Shown: positions 1 to 7,577 of the stretch, piece after piece
Numbering within the stretch: position 1 is the stretch's first letter
Layout of the letters: the number at the start of each line of letters is the position of its first letter
NCBI GenBank assembly: GCA_039029195.1
Contig: JBCCGR010000051.1
Span: 1 to 33,847, forward strand
Length of the DNA stretch: 33,847 bases
From: JBCCGR01 sp039029195
Lineage (GTDB): Bacteria > Pseudomonadota > Alphaproteobacteria > Rhizobiales > Rhizobiaceae
Direction of reading: 5' to 3'
Made by a program: the position numbers and the translations under genes
The notes under the pieces: generated by a model
Told to the model about the DNA's origin: nothing
The model's input: the letters and a program-made list of their open reading frames with translations, nothing else
The model's database searches: none

Positions 1-183
1 CCGATAGATGCGATCAAGGTCACGGTGCCTTGTCACCAGCAATGTACCGTCCGGCATTTGTCGAACCGGTGTCTCTTCACGCAAGGCACGATAATAGGGA
101 TAGGGGTTTCCGTAGAAATCATCCGGCAATGATCGAAGATCAAAGCCATCCAGCGATGGTCGTTCCACGTCAGATGTGGCCAT
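1..183 (-). CDS. Cytochrome P450, N-terminal fragment cut by window edge
   Basis: The minus strand is open from an ATG at 183 to base 1, giving 61 codons. The translation contains FYGNPYPYYRALREETPV followed by DGTLLVTRHRDLDRIYR. This is the typical N-terminal pattern of soluble bacterial P450s: a 'DPYPYY..LRE..PV' segment, then a 'G.W.VTR..D' beta-strand segment. There is no signal or membrane anchor, so a cytosolic class I P450 monooxygenase is likely. The heme-binding cysteine, the I-helix and any redox partner lie outside the window, so the substrate cannot be inferred. The start overlaps the end of the upstream MscS gene by 14 bases in another frame, which suggests translational coupling. 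Family assignment rests only on this short N-terminal stretch. Confidence 0.75.
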   Translation of the reverse strand, partial: MATSDVERPSLDGFDLRSLPDDFYGNPYPYYRALREETPVRQMPDGTLLVTRHRDLDRIYR

Positions 184-2647
184 CGGCGCCGTCGACGTCG
201 CTGGTTTTGGTGCCTTCATCGCCCTTTCGCCGTGTACGGCGCGGTTTCTTTTCCGGCTCCGGCTGGACGGGCAGTTCCTTGATCCTGACGTCCTGTTGCG
301 GGAACGGAATTTCTATGCCGACTTTGTCGAACTCAGCCACCACACGAAACCGCATGTCGCTCTCAACCGACAGCGTATCCATGATGTCCCGCAGGATCAC
401 ACGAAGCTGAAAATCGAGCGAGCTGGCGCCAAAGTCCGAGAAATAGACAAACGGCTCCGGCGTTGTTGCGATGCGCGAGTCCGCCGCTGCCGCATCCAGC
501 AATATCTGGCGCACTTTTTCCACGTCGCTGCCATAAGCAACGCCGATTTTCAGGATCATGCGTCGGGTCTGATCCTTGTGCATCCAGTTGCCGACCGTCG
601 AGTTGATAAGATCGGCATTCGGGATGATCAATGTCTCGCGGTCGAAGGTCTCCACTTCGGTGGAACGCACATTGATCTTGTGGACCGTGCCGCCCTGCCC
701 GCCAACCGTCACGATGTCGCCAGTCTTGATGGGCCGCTCAATCAACAGAATGAGACCGGACACGAAGTTGTTGACGATGTTTTGCAGGCCAAAACCAATG
801 CCAACAGACAAAGCCCCGGCGATCAGAGCCAGATTTGATAGGTTCAGTCCCGCATAACTCACCGCCATCAATGCCGCGATGAAGTAACCCGTGTAACCAA
901 TGCCCGCCCGGATGGAATCCTTCACGCCCGTGTCAAACCGGGTGCGCGTCAGCACCTTCAAATCGAACCAGCGCTGAACAATGCGTGTGGCAACAATGCC
1001 CAGCACAAAAACGCCAACGCCGATCAAAATGCCCGACGGCGATATTCGAATGCCACCAATGGAGAAGCCGTTCACCGCAGTGTTCAACCAACTCTGCAAA
1101 TCAAGCGCGTTGAAGCCCCATTGCAACAGGATGACCGGCACGCCGATCAACAGGATCGCGATATTGATCAGCAGACCAATGAGCAGGGCAATCTGATCCA
1201 TCGCCAGATCGCCGAGTTCAAACCGCGATTGCAGGAAGTTGCCAAGTCTTGTGCCCCGGAAGGCATCGCGCTGGCTGATTGAGCGCGCGGCGAGGAACCC
1301 GATATACATCGTCACTGCGATGGATCCGGTGATCACCACTTGCCGAGCAAAAAACCGGCCAAGGCTCACATAGCCAAGCACTGAAGCCACGATCATCAAC
1401 ACAATGATCAGCCAGATGCCAAGCGCGATTGTGGGCGACCAGCCCCGGTAGCGCAACGCGCTGCCATCGGTATCTGTCCGCAGTGTTGTGAGCACGGTTG
1501 CCATCAGCAGAACGCCGATCAGCAACGTGGTGACGAACGACCGAATGACGGTCAGATCGACCGGCGACGACAGAAGCGTTCCCACATCATTGATGAAATA
1601 GTCAATGCCATAGATCACCGCCATGGCCACGCCGAGCCAGGACAGTCGGCGTGCGGCGGCATCAGAGATGTTCAACAACCGCCAGGCGGGATAGCGAGGC
1701 GCCAGAACACCGCGGATCAGGTAAGAAACGAAGGCCACCCCGGCGATGACGATGAGCGCTGATTTCACCACCTGATCAGCGCGGAATCGGAACAGCCCGA
1801 ACAGCGCAAAGAGCTGGTAAATTGCAATACACGCGAGTGCCAACGCCAGCGAGGGCAGCAAAGCCGTCCATAGTGCTGCGAGCAACCGCGACAGATAGGC
1901 CGGATTGTCCTCTGTCCGCTTCAGTCGCGCGATCGTTGTGATGTTGCGGCGGACCATGACCCGCGTGCCGACAAAGATCGACAGGGCAAGTACGAGCGCA
2001 ATGGCCATGCGTCCGGACTTGAAGCGTGTGAGCGTGTCCAGCCAGCCAGCCATCAGATCGCGGAAGGCCTGGAACTCCTCGCGGGCCTGCTCTCGCGCCT
2101 TGTCGAAAAGTTCCCACGTGACCGGGCGCGCGGTCATCAATTCTTCGGTAAATTTCCGCCGCTGTGTATCGATGACTGCTGCCGATAGCTGGCGCAGCCG
2201 CACGGATAGGATTTCCGCATCCTTGAGTGTCAACGTGGCGGCGGAGCGCTGCTCTGCGAGCGATTTGCGCTCCTGTGCAATCTCCTCGGATTCGGTTTTA
2301 CCGTCCGCCGGTTTCGGGCCAAGGCGCTCCAGCCCCTCGTCAATCTCTATAACCCTGGGCTGAAATTGCAGCGCCCGCAGAAACAGCTCGTCCGATAATT
2401 TGGGAACTTCAAGTCTCAAACGCGAAAGCTGGGTATCGGTGACATCGCGAAGCGACAGTTCCCGTTCGATCTTGTCCGCTGCCTTGTTGAGATCGCCCAG
2501 ATAGCGTTCAAGCTCGCTGAGTGGATTGTTGGCAGCAAGCGAGAGCGACGCCGCAAACCAAACAAAAAACGCGAGAAAACACCGCGACACCCAAAGCCAG
2601 GGTCGCTGGCGTGCCAGGCCCGAAATAAAAGCCAATGAGTTCTTCAA
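170..2647 (-). CDS. Mechanosensitive ion channel, large MscS family (DUF3772 type)
   Basis: This is an 825-residue inner-membrane protein expected to open under membrane tension and release solutes during hypo-osmotic shock. Residues about 15-40 form a signal-like hydrophobic stretch ending LSLAAN. Residues 40-200 are a charged, helical periplasmic region resembling the DUF3772 domain of large MscS homologues. About ten hydrophobic segments follow. The conserved MscS pore-lining helix and beta domain occupy roughly 590-790, with GFGLQNIVNNFVSGLILLIE, ERPIKTGDIV and LIIPNADLINSTVGNW. The tail is highly charged (KKPRRTRRKG). The start is TTG at 2647, behind GGGGGATAGG; an in-frame stop lies just upstream and the next ATG would remove the signal. 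The length is close to three times that of E. coli MscS, as in the MscK/YbdG-like group. It overlaps the P450 start. Confidence 0.9.
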   Translation of the reverse strand: MKNSLAFISGLARQRPWLWVSRCFLAFFVWFAASLSLAANNPLSELERYLGDLNKAADKIERELSLRDVTDTQLSRLRLEVPKLSDELFLRALQFQPRVIEIDEGLERLGPKPADGKTESEEIAQERKSLAEQRSAATLTLKDAEILSVRLRQLSAAVIDTQRRKFTEELMTARPVTWELFDKAREQAREEFQAFRDLMAGWLDTLTRFKSGRMAIALVLALSIFVGTRVMVRRNITTIARLKRTEDNPAYLSRLLAALWTALLPSLALALACIAIYQLFALFGLFRFRADQVVKSALIVIAGVAFVSYLIRGVLAPRYPAWRLLNISDAAARRLSWLGVAMAVIYGIDYFINDVGTLLSSPVDLTVIRSFVTTLLIGVLLMATVLTTLRTDTDGSALRYRGWSPTIALGIWLIIVLMIVASVLGYVSLGRFFARQVVITGSIAVTMYIGFLAARSISQRDAFRGTRLGNFLQSRFELGDLAMDQIALLIGLLINIAILLIGVPVILLQWGFNALDLQSWLNTAVNGFSIGGIRISPSGILIGVGVFVLGIVATRIVQRWFDLKVLTRTRFDTGVKDSIRAGIGYTGYFIAALMAVSYAGLNLSNLALIAGALSVGIGFGLQNIVNNFVSGLILLIERPIKTGDIVTVGGQGGTVHKINVRSTEVETFDRETLIIPNADLINSTVGNWMHKDQTRRMILKIGVAYGSDVEKVRQILLDAAAADSRIATTPEPFVYFSDFGASSLDFQLRVILRDIMDTLSVESDMRFRVVAEFDKVGIEIPFPQQDVRIKELPVQPEPEKKPRRTRRKGDEGTKTSDVDGADGHI

Positions 2648-2686
2648 CCTATCCCCCGCGCGTCAACACCAGATGATGATGAACGA

Positions 2687-2959
2687 TCATTGCTGAATGC
2701 GACCTGAACCACCCTGCACGACCACATTCTCATCCCCTTTGAATATCTGCATGTCGCCATTCGGAAATCGGATGAAGCAGCCTGAAGGACAAACACTCTG
2801 CGTCTCACCGGCAGCCAGAGGCAGATCGGTGCGCACCCCATTCTGGGTCACAGAAACCGTTACCGGATTTGAATCGGCATTCTTGATGGTCAAGGCGGTC
2901 GCCACACCGGTCGAACCAAGTACTCCGGTTATGGCAATCATCACTGCATACCTGATCAT
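2687..2959 (-). CDS. Small secreted protein with CPSGC motif
   Basis: This 90-residue protein has a clear signal peptide (MIRYAVMIAITGVLGSTGVATA) followed by a mature part of about 68 residues. The ATG at 2959 was chosen over the longer open frame to 3016 because AGGAG lies 4 bases upstream (2964-2968) and the signal peptide begins exactly there. The mature part contains two cysteines in CPSGC and a beta-rich pattern ending IQQ. Short proteins with a 'CPSGC.(I/V)R.P.G' motif are common as uncharacterised exported proteins in Rhizobiales. It is probably periplasmic. It sits 39 bases upstream of the MscS gene on the same strand, so cotranscription is possible. The function is not known to me. 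Confidence 0.75.
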   Translation of the reverse strand: MIRYAVMIAITGVLGSTGVATALTIKNADSNPVTVSVTQNGVRTDLPLAAGETQSVCPSGCFIRFPNGDMQIFKGDENVVVQGGSGRIQQ

Positions 2960-3048
2960 GGTGCTCCTGATTGTAGATCCGGAATCGTCGCTAAAAATCG
3001 CACTGTACTCGACCAAACCCTTGATGGGAAACGGTCATTGAGCCTGCA

Positions 3049-3537
3049 TTAGAACGATAGCGGTGCATTGTCTGTGACTTCTTTCATAACAAAGAAAGTA
3101 CGGGTCTGGCGAACGCCCGGCAAAGCAATGAGTTGTTCGCCGTGCAGGCGGTTGAAGTCTTTCATATCCCGAACGCGAATTTTGAGGAAGTAGTCGAAAT
3201 CACCGGCAACCAGATGGCAGTCGAGAACAAATGACAGATCGGAGATTGCGTCTTCGAATGCAGCAAAGCTCTCCGGTGTCGAGCGATCGAGCACGACCCC
3301 GACCATTACCAACGCCCCCCGTTCCACTTTTTCCGGCGCGATCTGAGCTCGAACGGCTTTGATATAGCCGTCATCGAACAATCTCTGGGTCCGGCGGTGG
3401 CAGGTCGCCGCGCTCATATTGACCCGTTGCGCCAGCTCAGCATTGGTGAGGCGTCCGTTCTCCTGAAGATGCTTCAAAATCCGCCGGTCTGAGGAACCCA
3501 AATTTTTCAATTGAGGACTTCTTTCACCTTGTAACAC
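3049..3537 (-). CDS. acdR: Lrp/AsnC-family regulator, probable AcdR
   Basis: This is a 162-residue Lrp/AsnC transcription factor. An N-terminal helix-turn-helix lies at about 18-65 (LTNAELAQRVNMSAATCHRR). It is followed by the ligand-binding RAM domain, with the family's 'CHLVAGDFDYFLKIRV.D...F' segment. Divergent placement 136 bases from an ACC deaminase gene is the arrangement known for AcdR, which activates acdS in response to ACC and is antagonised by leucine in Pseudomonas. The name rests on this context as well as the family. The start is uncertain: GTG at 3537 has no visible ribosome site, whereas TTG at codon 10 has GGTGAAAG upstream. It is likely autoregulated from the shared intergenic region. 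Confidence 0.85.
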   Translation of the reverse strand: MLQGERSPQLKNLGSSDRRILKHLQENGRLTNAELAQRVNMSAATCHRRTQRLFDDGYIKAVRAQIAPEKVERGALVMVGVVLDRSTPESFAAFEDAISDLSFVLDCHLVAGDFDYFLKIRVRDMKDFNRLHGEQLIALPGVRQTRTFFVMKEVTDNAPLSF

Positions 3538-3574
3538 AAAATTGGAATAGATTTATCATAATGTCTGAATTTCT

Positions 3575-3598
3575 AACAATTGAAACAACTTTATTGTT
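3575..3598. promoter_or_regulatory. Dyad in acdR/acdS intergenic region, candidate Lrp-type operator
   Basis: AACAAT at 3575-3580 is repeated in inverted form as ATTGTT at 3593-3598, separated by 12 AT-rich bases. It lies between two divergent genes, about 75 bases upstream of the acdS GTG. Lrp/AsnC proteins bind AT-rich imperfect dyads, so this is a reasonable AcdR site. No convincing -35/-10 pair could be placed with confidence. The sequence is observed; the role is inferred. Confidence 0.4.
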
Positions 3599-3673
3599 TA
3601 ATTTTGAAAACACCATTCACACTATCGCTGGTACGGTTGCACCGAAAGAACAACCCAGAAATCGAACAAATCC

Positions 3674-4690
3674 GTGAACCTTTCAAAATTCGAGCGCTAC
3701 CCTCTCACCTTCGGCCCAACCCCCATTGAACATCTGCCGCGGCTATCAGAGGCCATCGGAGGCAAGGTCGAGATTTACGCAAAACGGGATGACTGCAATT
3801 CGGGGCTCGCAATGGGTGGCAACAAGCTGCGCAAGCTCGAGTACATCGTTCCGGATGCCATTGCATCGGGTGCGGACACGCTTGTTTCCATCGGCGGTGT
3901 TCAGTCAAACCACACGCGGATGGTGGCCGCGACGGCCGCTAAAATCGGCATGAAATGCGTGGTGATTCAGGAAGCCTGGGTGCCACATGAAGATGCGGTC
4001 TACGATCGGGTGGGCAACATTCTGATGACCCGCCTGATGGGGGCAGACAGCCGTCTGGTTGATGATGGTTTTGACATTGGCGTCCGCAAAAGCTGGGAAG
4101 AGGCCATTCAGTCGGTCAAAGATGCTGGCGGCGTGCCATACGCTATTCCAGCCGGGGCATCGGTCCACAAATATGGTGGCCTCGGCTATGTGGGTTTCGC
4201 TGAGGAGGTGCGGGTGCAGGAAAAGGAAATGGGGCTGACCTTTGACTATGTCATCGTGTGCGTGGTTACAGGCTCAACACAGGCCGGCATGATCGTCGGC
4301 TTTGCGGCTGATGATCGGGCGGATCGGGTGATTGGCATAGATGGTTCCGGAACCCCCGATCGACTTCGCACTCAGGTTCGGTCAATCGTCGACAACACTT
4401 CAGAGCTGGTCGGGTTGGGTCGTGCTGTTCGCGACGATGAAATCATCATCAATCCTGATTATGCCTACCCTGCCTATGGGGTACCAAGCACTGAAACCAA
4501 CGATGCCATTCGTCTTGCCGCGCAAACCGAAGCCATGATCACGGACCCGGTCTATGAGGGTAAATCGATGCAGGGCATGATCGATCTTGTAAAGAAAGGC
4601 TTCTTCCCTGAAGGATCAAAAATTCTCTATGCCCATTTGGGCGGTGCCCCGGCTTTGAACGGGTACAGCTACACCTATCGAAACGGTTGA
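3674..4690 (+). CDS. acdS: 1-aminocyclopropane-1-carboxylate (ACC) deaminase
   Basis: This 338-residue PLP enzyme opens the ring of the ethylene precursor ACC to give 2-oxobutyrate and ammonia in the cytosol. It is full length for the family and starts MNLSKFERYPLTFGP, as in Pseudomonas AcdS. The PLP lysine is K51 in GGNKLRKLEY. Y294 and E295 are present in PVYEGKS, and L322 in YAHLGGAP. Glu295 and Leu322 distinguish true ACC deaminases from D-cysteine desulfhydrases, which carry Ser and Thr there. The start is GTG, chosen by family alignment because no strong ribosome site is visible. Its stop is only 4 bases from that of the convergent carbamoyltransferase gene. The enzyme is typical of plant- or alga-associated bacteria, lowering host ethylene or supplying nitrogen. 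It is probably controlled by the divergent Lrp-type gene. Confidence 0.96.
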   Translation: MNLSKFERYPLTFGPTPIEHLPRLSEAIGGKVEIYAKRDDCNSGLAMGGNKLRKLEYIVPDAIASGADTLVSIGGVQSNHTRMVAATAAKIGMKCVVIQEAWVPHEDAVYDRVGNILMTRLMGADSRLVDDGFDIGVRKSWEEAIQSVKDAGGVPYAIPAGASVHKYGGLGYVGFAEEVRVQEKEMGLTFDYVIVCVVTGSTQAGMIVGFAADDRADRVIGIDGSGTPDRLRTQVRSIVDNTSELVGLGRAVRDDEIIINPDYAYPAYGVPSTETNDAIRLAAQTEAMITDPVYEGKSMQGMIDLVKKGFFPEGSKILYAHLGGAPALNGYSYTYRNG

Positions 4691-4694
4691 GAGG

Positions 4695-6437
4695 CTACTT
4701 CTCCAGCGCGTAGTCACCCACCACCAGCACATCGATCCCGGTGGTATAAAACATCAACAGCGCATCTTCCGCCGAGTGCAGAATGGGTTTGCCCATAATG
4801 TTGAACGAGGTGTTGAGGATCAGGGGAACGCCGGTCAAAGCATGGAAGTGTGAAATGAGGTCATAATAGCGCCCATTCAGCTCTTTGCTGACCGACTGAA
4901 GACGACCGGTTCCATCAGCGTGAACCACCGCCGGAACCTGCCCTTTGACTGCCTCTTTGAAATGCAGCGTCCGCTCCATGTAAGGCGTGTTTTGATACTG
5001 CTCAAACCAGTCGGGTCCGTGTTCGTGCAGAATTGATGGCGCGAACGGGCGAAAGGCTTCGCGATATTTCACCTTTGCGTTGATCGCGTCCTTTGCCCCC
5101 TCCGGACGAGCGTCCGCAAGGATCGAGCGGTTGCCCAGTGCGCGGGGTCCAAATTCCGACCGCCCCTGCACCCAGCCAACGAGCTTGCCGTCCGCCAGAC
5201 GCTCGGCAGCAAACTTTGAAACACTTTCTCCCAAATGCTTCACTCGCGGTTCGCCGTTTGCGATCCTGTCGAGCTTTGCCGCAGAGAGGTCCTTGCCCAG
5301 ATAGGGTGAGAGCAAACGTTTTTGGTTCGATGCGCCTGGATTGTCCTGCTCCAGAGCCAGCATCGCCGCGCCAATGGCATTGCCATCATCTGCTGGGGCT
5401 GAGGGCACAAACAGGTTCTTGAACAGCACGTCAGTGGGCGAAGCATCAGAATTGATCTTGCCGTTGAAGGTGGAGTTGAGCGCGCATCCTCCCACGAGCA
5501 CCAGATTTTCGCTATCGACCAGGCTCTTTGTGGCCTCAATCTGGTTTTGCATTAGCCTTTCAAAACCGAGCTGCCCTTCCAGAGCCAGATTGGCCTGGGT
5601 CTGATCATCACCATTCGCCACATACGCTTTGATGTCATGAATGGCGGAGGCGATCTCCTCTTCCGTTGAGGCTCGAATTCGACCACTTTCAACACGCCAC
5701 AGGCGATTGATCATGGTGCGAAGTTCACCATCCTCTTTGCCGTATGGGGCAAGGCCCATGACCTTCCACTCTTCGCCCTTGGCCGGGTCCCACCCGCAAA
5801 GTTCGGTGATCAGGCCGAAGTAGAACCCGATGGATTCGCGACCGGTGAACTGCTTCTTTCGATCAAGCTTACCGTCTCGAAATTCAAAGATCGCTGACGC
5901 GGCCGTGCCGCCAAGCCCGTCCACCACAAGGCATGCTGCTTCATCAAACTGGCTGGTGAAGCAGCCATAGGCCGCATGGGTTTCATGGTGATTGAAACGC
6001 CTGAGTTCCAGATTGGAATGCCCGAATGTGCGTTCGGTCGCGATGAGCACCGAATGACCGGCACGTTGCTGGCCAATGTGTAGCTCACTCAATAGCGCGC
6101 GCTCATTGTGAGAATCGACCAGCGAGCGGGTCATCTTCTTTTCAAGTGTGCGAACCGAATCGAATGTGAAAAATCCGCTGGTCGAAAACCGTTCCAGATA
6201 TTGGGTGAATTGTTCACCCCAGCTCGTCGCCACAACAATTTCATGGCCTGGACCAACATGATCCTTCAAAATTTCAGGCAGATAGAGAAGCGGTGCGGGT
6301 TCACAAAAGGGAGCCCGCTTATATTGCAGATACCGCTCCGCTGCTTCGGCAAAAAGCACATCGCCCTGATCGTTGAGAACCGCCACCGCGGGATCATGAA
6401 AGGTCGTTGAAACCCCGATATACGTCCGTTTTTTCAC
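4695..6437 (-). CDS. NodU/CmcH-family O-carbamoyltransferase
   Basis: This protein of about 580 residues has the two-domain architecture of the NodU/CmcH/TobZ family. The N-terminal ASKHA (Kae1-like) domain includes FHDPAVAV, the metal-binding FNHHETHAAYGCF and LVVDGLGGTAASAIFEF, which activates carbamoyl phosphate to carbamoyl adenylate. The C-terminal carbamoyltransferase domain includes GRSEFGPRALGNRSILAD and YREAFRPFAPSI. Family members carbamoylate sugars, nodulation factors or antibiotics. No nod or antibiotic genes are nearby, so the acceptor is unknown. The GTG at 6437 gives MKKRTYIGVS, which fits family N-termini; TTG at 6458 would add seven residues. It is on the same strand as the Fe-S protein gene, about 110 bases downstream of it, with no intrinsic terminator between. 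NodU itself is not claimed. Confidence 0.88.
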   Translation of the reverse strand: MKKRTYIGVSTTFHDPAVAVLNDQGDVLFAEAAERYLQYKRAPFCEPAPLLYLPEILKDHVGPGHEIVVATSWGEQFTQYLERFSTSGFFTFDSVRTLEKKMTRSLVDSHNERALLSELHIGQQRAGHSVLIATERTFGHSNLELRRFNHHETHAAYGCFTSQFDEAACLVVDGLGGTAASAIFEFRDGKLDRKKQFTGRESIGFYFGLITELCGWDPAKGEEWKVMGLAPYGKEDGELRTMINRLWRVESGRIRASTEEEIASAIHDIKAYVANGDDQTQANLALEGQLGFERLMQNQIEATKSLVDSENLVLVGGCALNSTFNGKINSDASPTDVLFKNLFVPSAPADDGNAIGAAMLALEQDNPGASNQKRLLSPYLGKDLSAAKLDRIANGEPRVKHLGESVSKFAAERLADGKLVGWVQGRSEFGPRALGNRSILADARPEGAKDAINAKVKYREAFRPFAPSILHEHGPDWFEQYQNTPYMERTLHFKEAVKGQVPAVVHADGTGRLQSVSKELNGRYYDLISHFHALTGVPLILNTSFNIMGKPILHSAEDALLMFYTTGIDVLVVGDYALEK

Positions 6438-6546
6438 GTTGACTGATGTCCGGTACAAATCACCACAAGTTTGCGCGTTGGGTAGTGCCCGGTGGGTTGC
6501 CCGTCAAGCGGGTTGCATGGCGCAATCGGAAATTCGTGATCGGGCT

Positions 6547-7545
6547 TTACTGATTCGCCGCACCCACACGGCGCACGGCAAACTTTTCTGCAAGCTTTGC
6601 GGCCCGCCCTGGCTTGCTCCAAGGGCAAACGGCGAGGCAAATGCCGCAGCCGTGGGTTTCATTGAAGTAGGGAACACATTTGTCGAAGTCGACATAATAT
6701 TTTTCAACGCCGCGCACCATTTGCTTGGTGTTGCTGATGGCTCCCGCCGGGCAGGCGTTGGTGCACACCTGACAGCGCGAACAAAATTCATCTGCACCGA
6801 ATCGGCGCGGCGCATCCATGGCAAACGGCATGTTTGTAGTAACTGCTGAAAGGCGAAAACTTGATCCAAGTTCGTCGTTGATCAAATTGCCATGAGCACC
6901 GAGTTCGCCCAGTCCGGCCGCAATCGCAGCCGGAGTGAGGGCGATTGGCCCGGCCCAGGGGCCCGCATGATGCTCGGCGTCATACCCATGGTTTCGGATC
7001 CAGTTTGCAACATTGGCTGCGATCCGCGCACTGCGATTGTAGGTGTCAGCCACTTCGAGCGCTGACCGGGGGTCCTCATCGGAAGAAGGTGCTGCTGAAA
7101 ACAGTTCAAAATCCATGGCGGCACCAAGAATCACGAGATTGGGCAGTTGACGATCCATTGGGTGATTTTCAAATACCCAATCAGGGTCGAGATTGGTGAA
7201 CCCGACAAGATCAGCACCGGCTTCAAGCGCTTCCATTCGGGCAAGGGTCGACCACCTTTCCGGCGGATTGGTGACGACCTCCTGTGCGGGTGGATTGAGT
7301 TCCCGAGGCCCACGCGCACTTCGGTCGGCATAGGCGCCAGCAAGTTCATCGACCGCATTGAAGCGCTTTGTCATCCAGGCCTGCGCAGCACCATGAGCGA
7401 TTGTGTCGGGCTTATGCCAGTAAACAGGAGACGGGCGACGCACTTTATCTTCCCCAACACCGTTGATCTTATTTCCCGAAACGTTCGGCAAGAGTGCCTG
7501 CTGTTCCTCACTTGGCGTGAAAGACTGTTTGGATTTGCGGGACAT
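6547..7545 (-). CDS. Soluble reductive-dehalogenase-like corrinoid/Fe-S protein
   Basis: This 332-residue cytosolic protein is related to RdhA and QueG. The C-terminal part carries two ferredoxin-type motifs: C255, C258, C261, C265 (CSRCQVCTNACP) and C290, C300, C303, C307 (FDKCVPYF...CGICLAVCPW). The stretch HGNLINDELGSSFRLSAVTT matches the cobalamin-binding core shared by reductive dehalogenases. There is no twin-arginine signal and no RdhB anchor nearby, so it is not a classical respiratory enzyme. It also lacks the reductase fusion of catabolic forms such as BhbA or the Nitratireductor enzyme. QueG (epoxyqueuosine reductase) is a relative, but 'YYVDFDKCVPYFN' and 'GCGICLAVCPW' are RdhA-like. 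The ATG at 7545 was chosen for the strong GGAGGGG just upstream. A longer open frame to 7680 would overlap the preceding gene. The substrate is unknown. Confidence 0.78.
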   Translation of the reverse strand: MSRKSKQSFTPSEEQQALLPNVSGNKINGVGEDKVRRPSPVYWHKPDTIAHGAAQAWMTKRFNAVDELAGAYADRSARGPRELNPPAQEVVTNPPERWSTLARMEALEAGADLVGFTNLDPDWVFENHPMDRQLPNLVILGAAMDFELFSAAPSSDEDPRSALEVADTYNRSARIAANVANWIRNHGYDAEHHAGPWAGPIALTPAAIAAGLGELGAHGNLINDELGSSFRLSAVTTNMPFAMDAPRRFGADEFCSRCQVCTNACPAGAISNTKQMVRGVEKYYVDFDKCVPYFNETHGCGICLAVCPWSKPGRAAKLAEKFAVRRVGAANQ

Positions 7546-7577
7546 TTCCCCTCCAGAAGGTGTCCGGCAAAAGTTGG

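Noticed and set aside
3674..4690. D-cysteine desulfhydrase as the product
   Set aside because: Positions 295 and 322 are Glu and Leu, the ACC deaminase pair, not the Ser and Thr of desulfhydrases.
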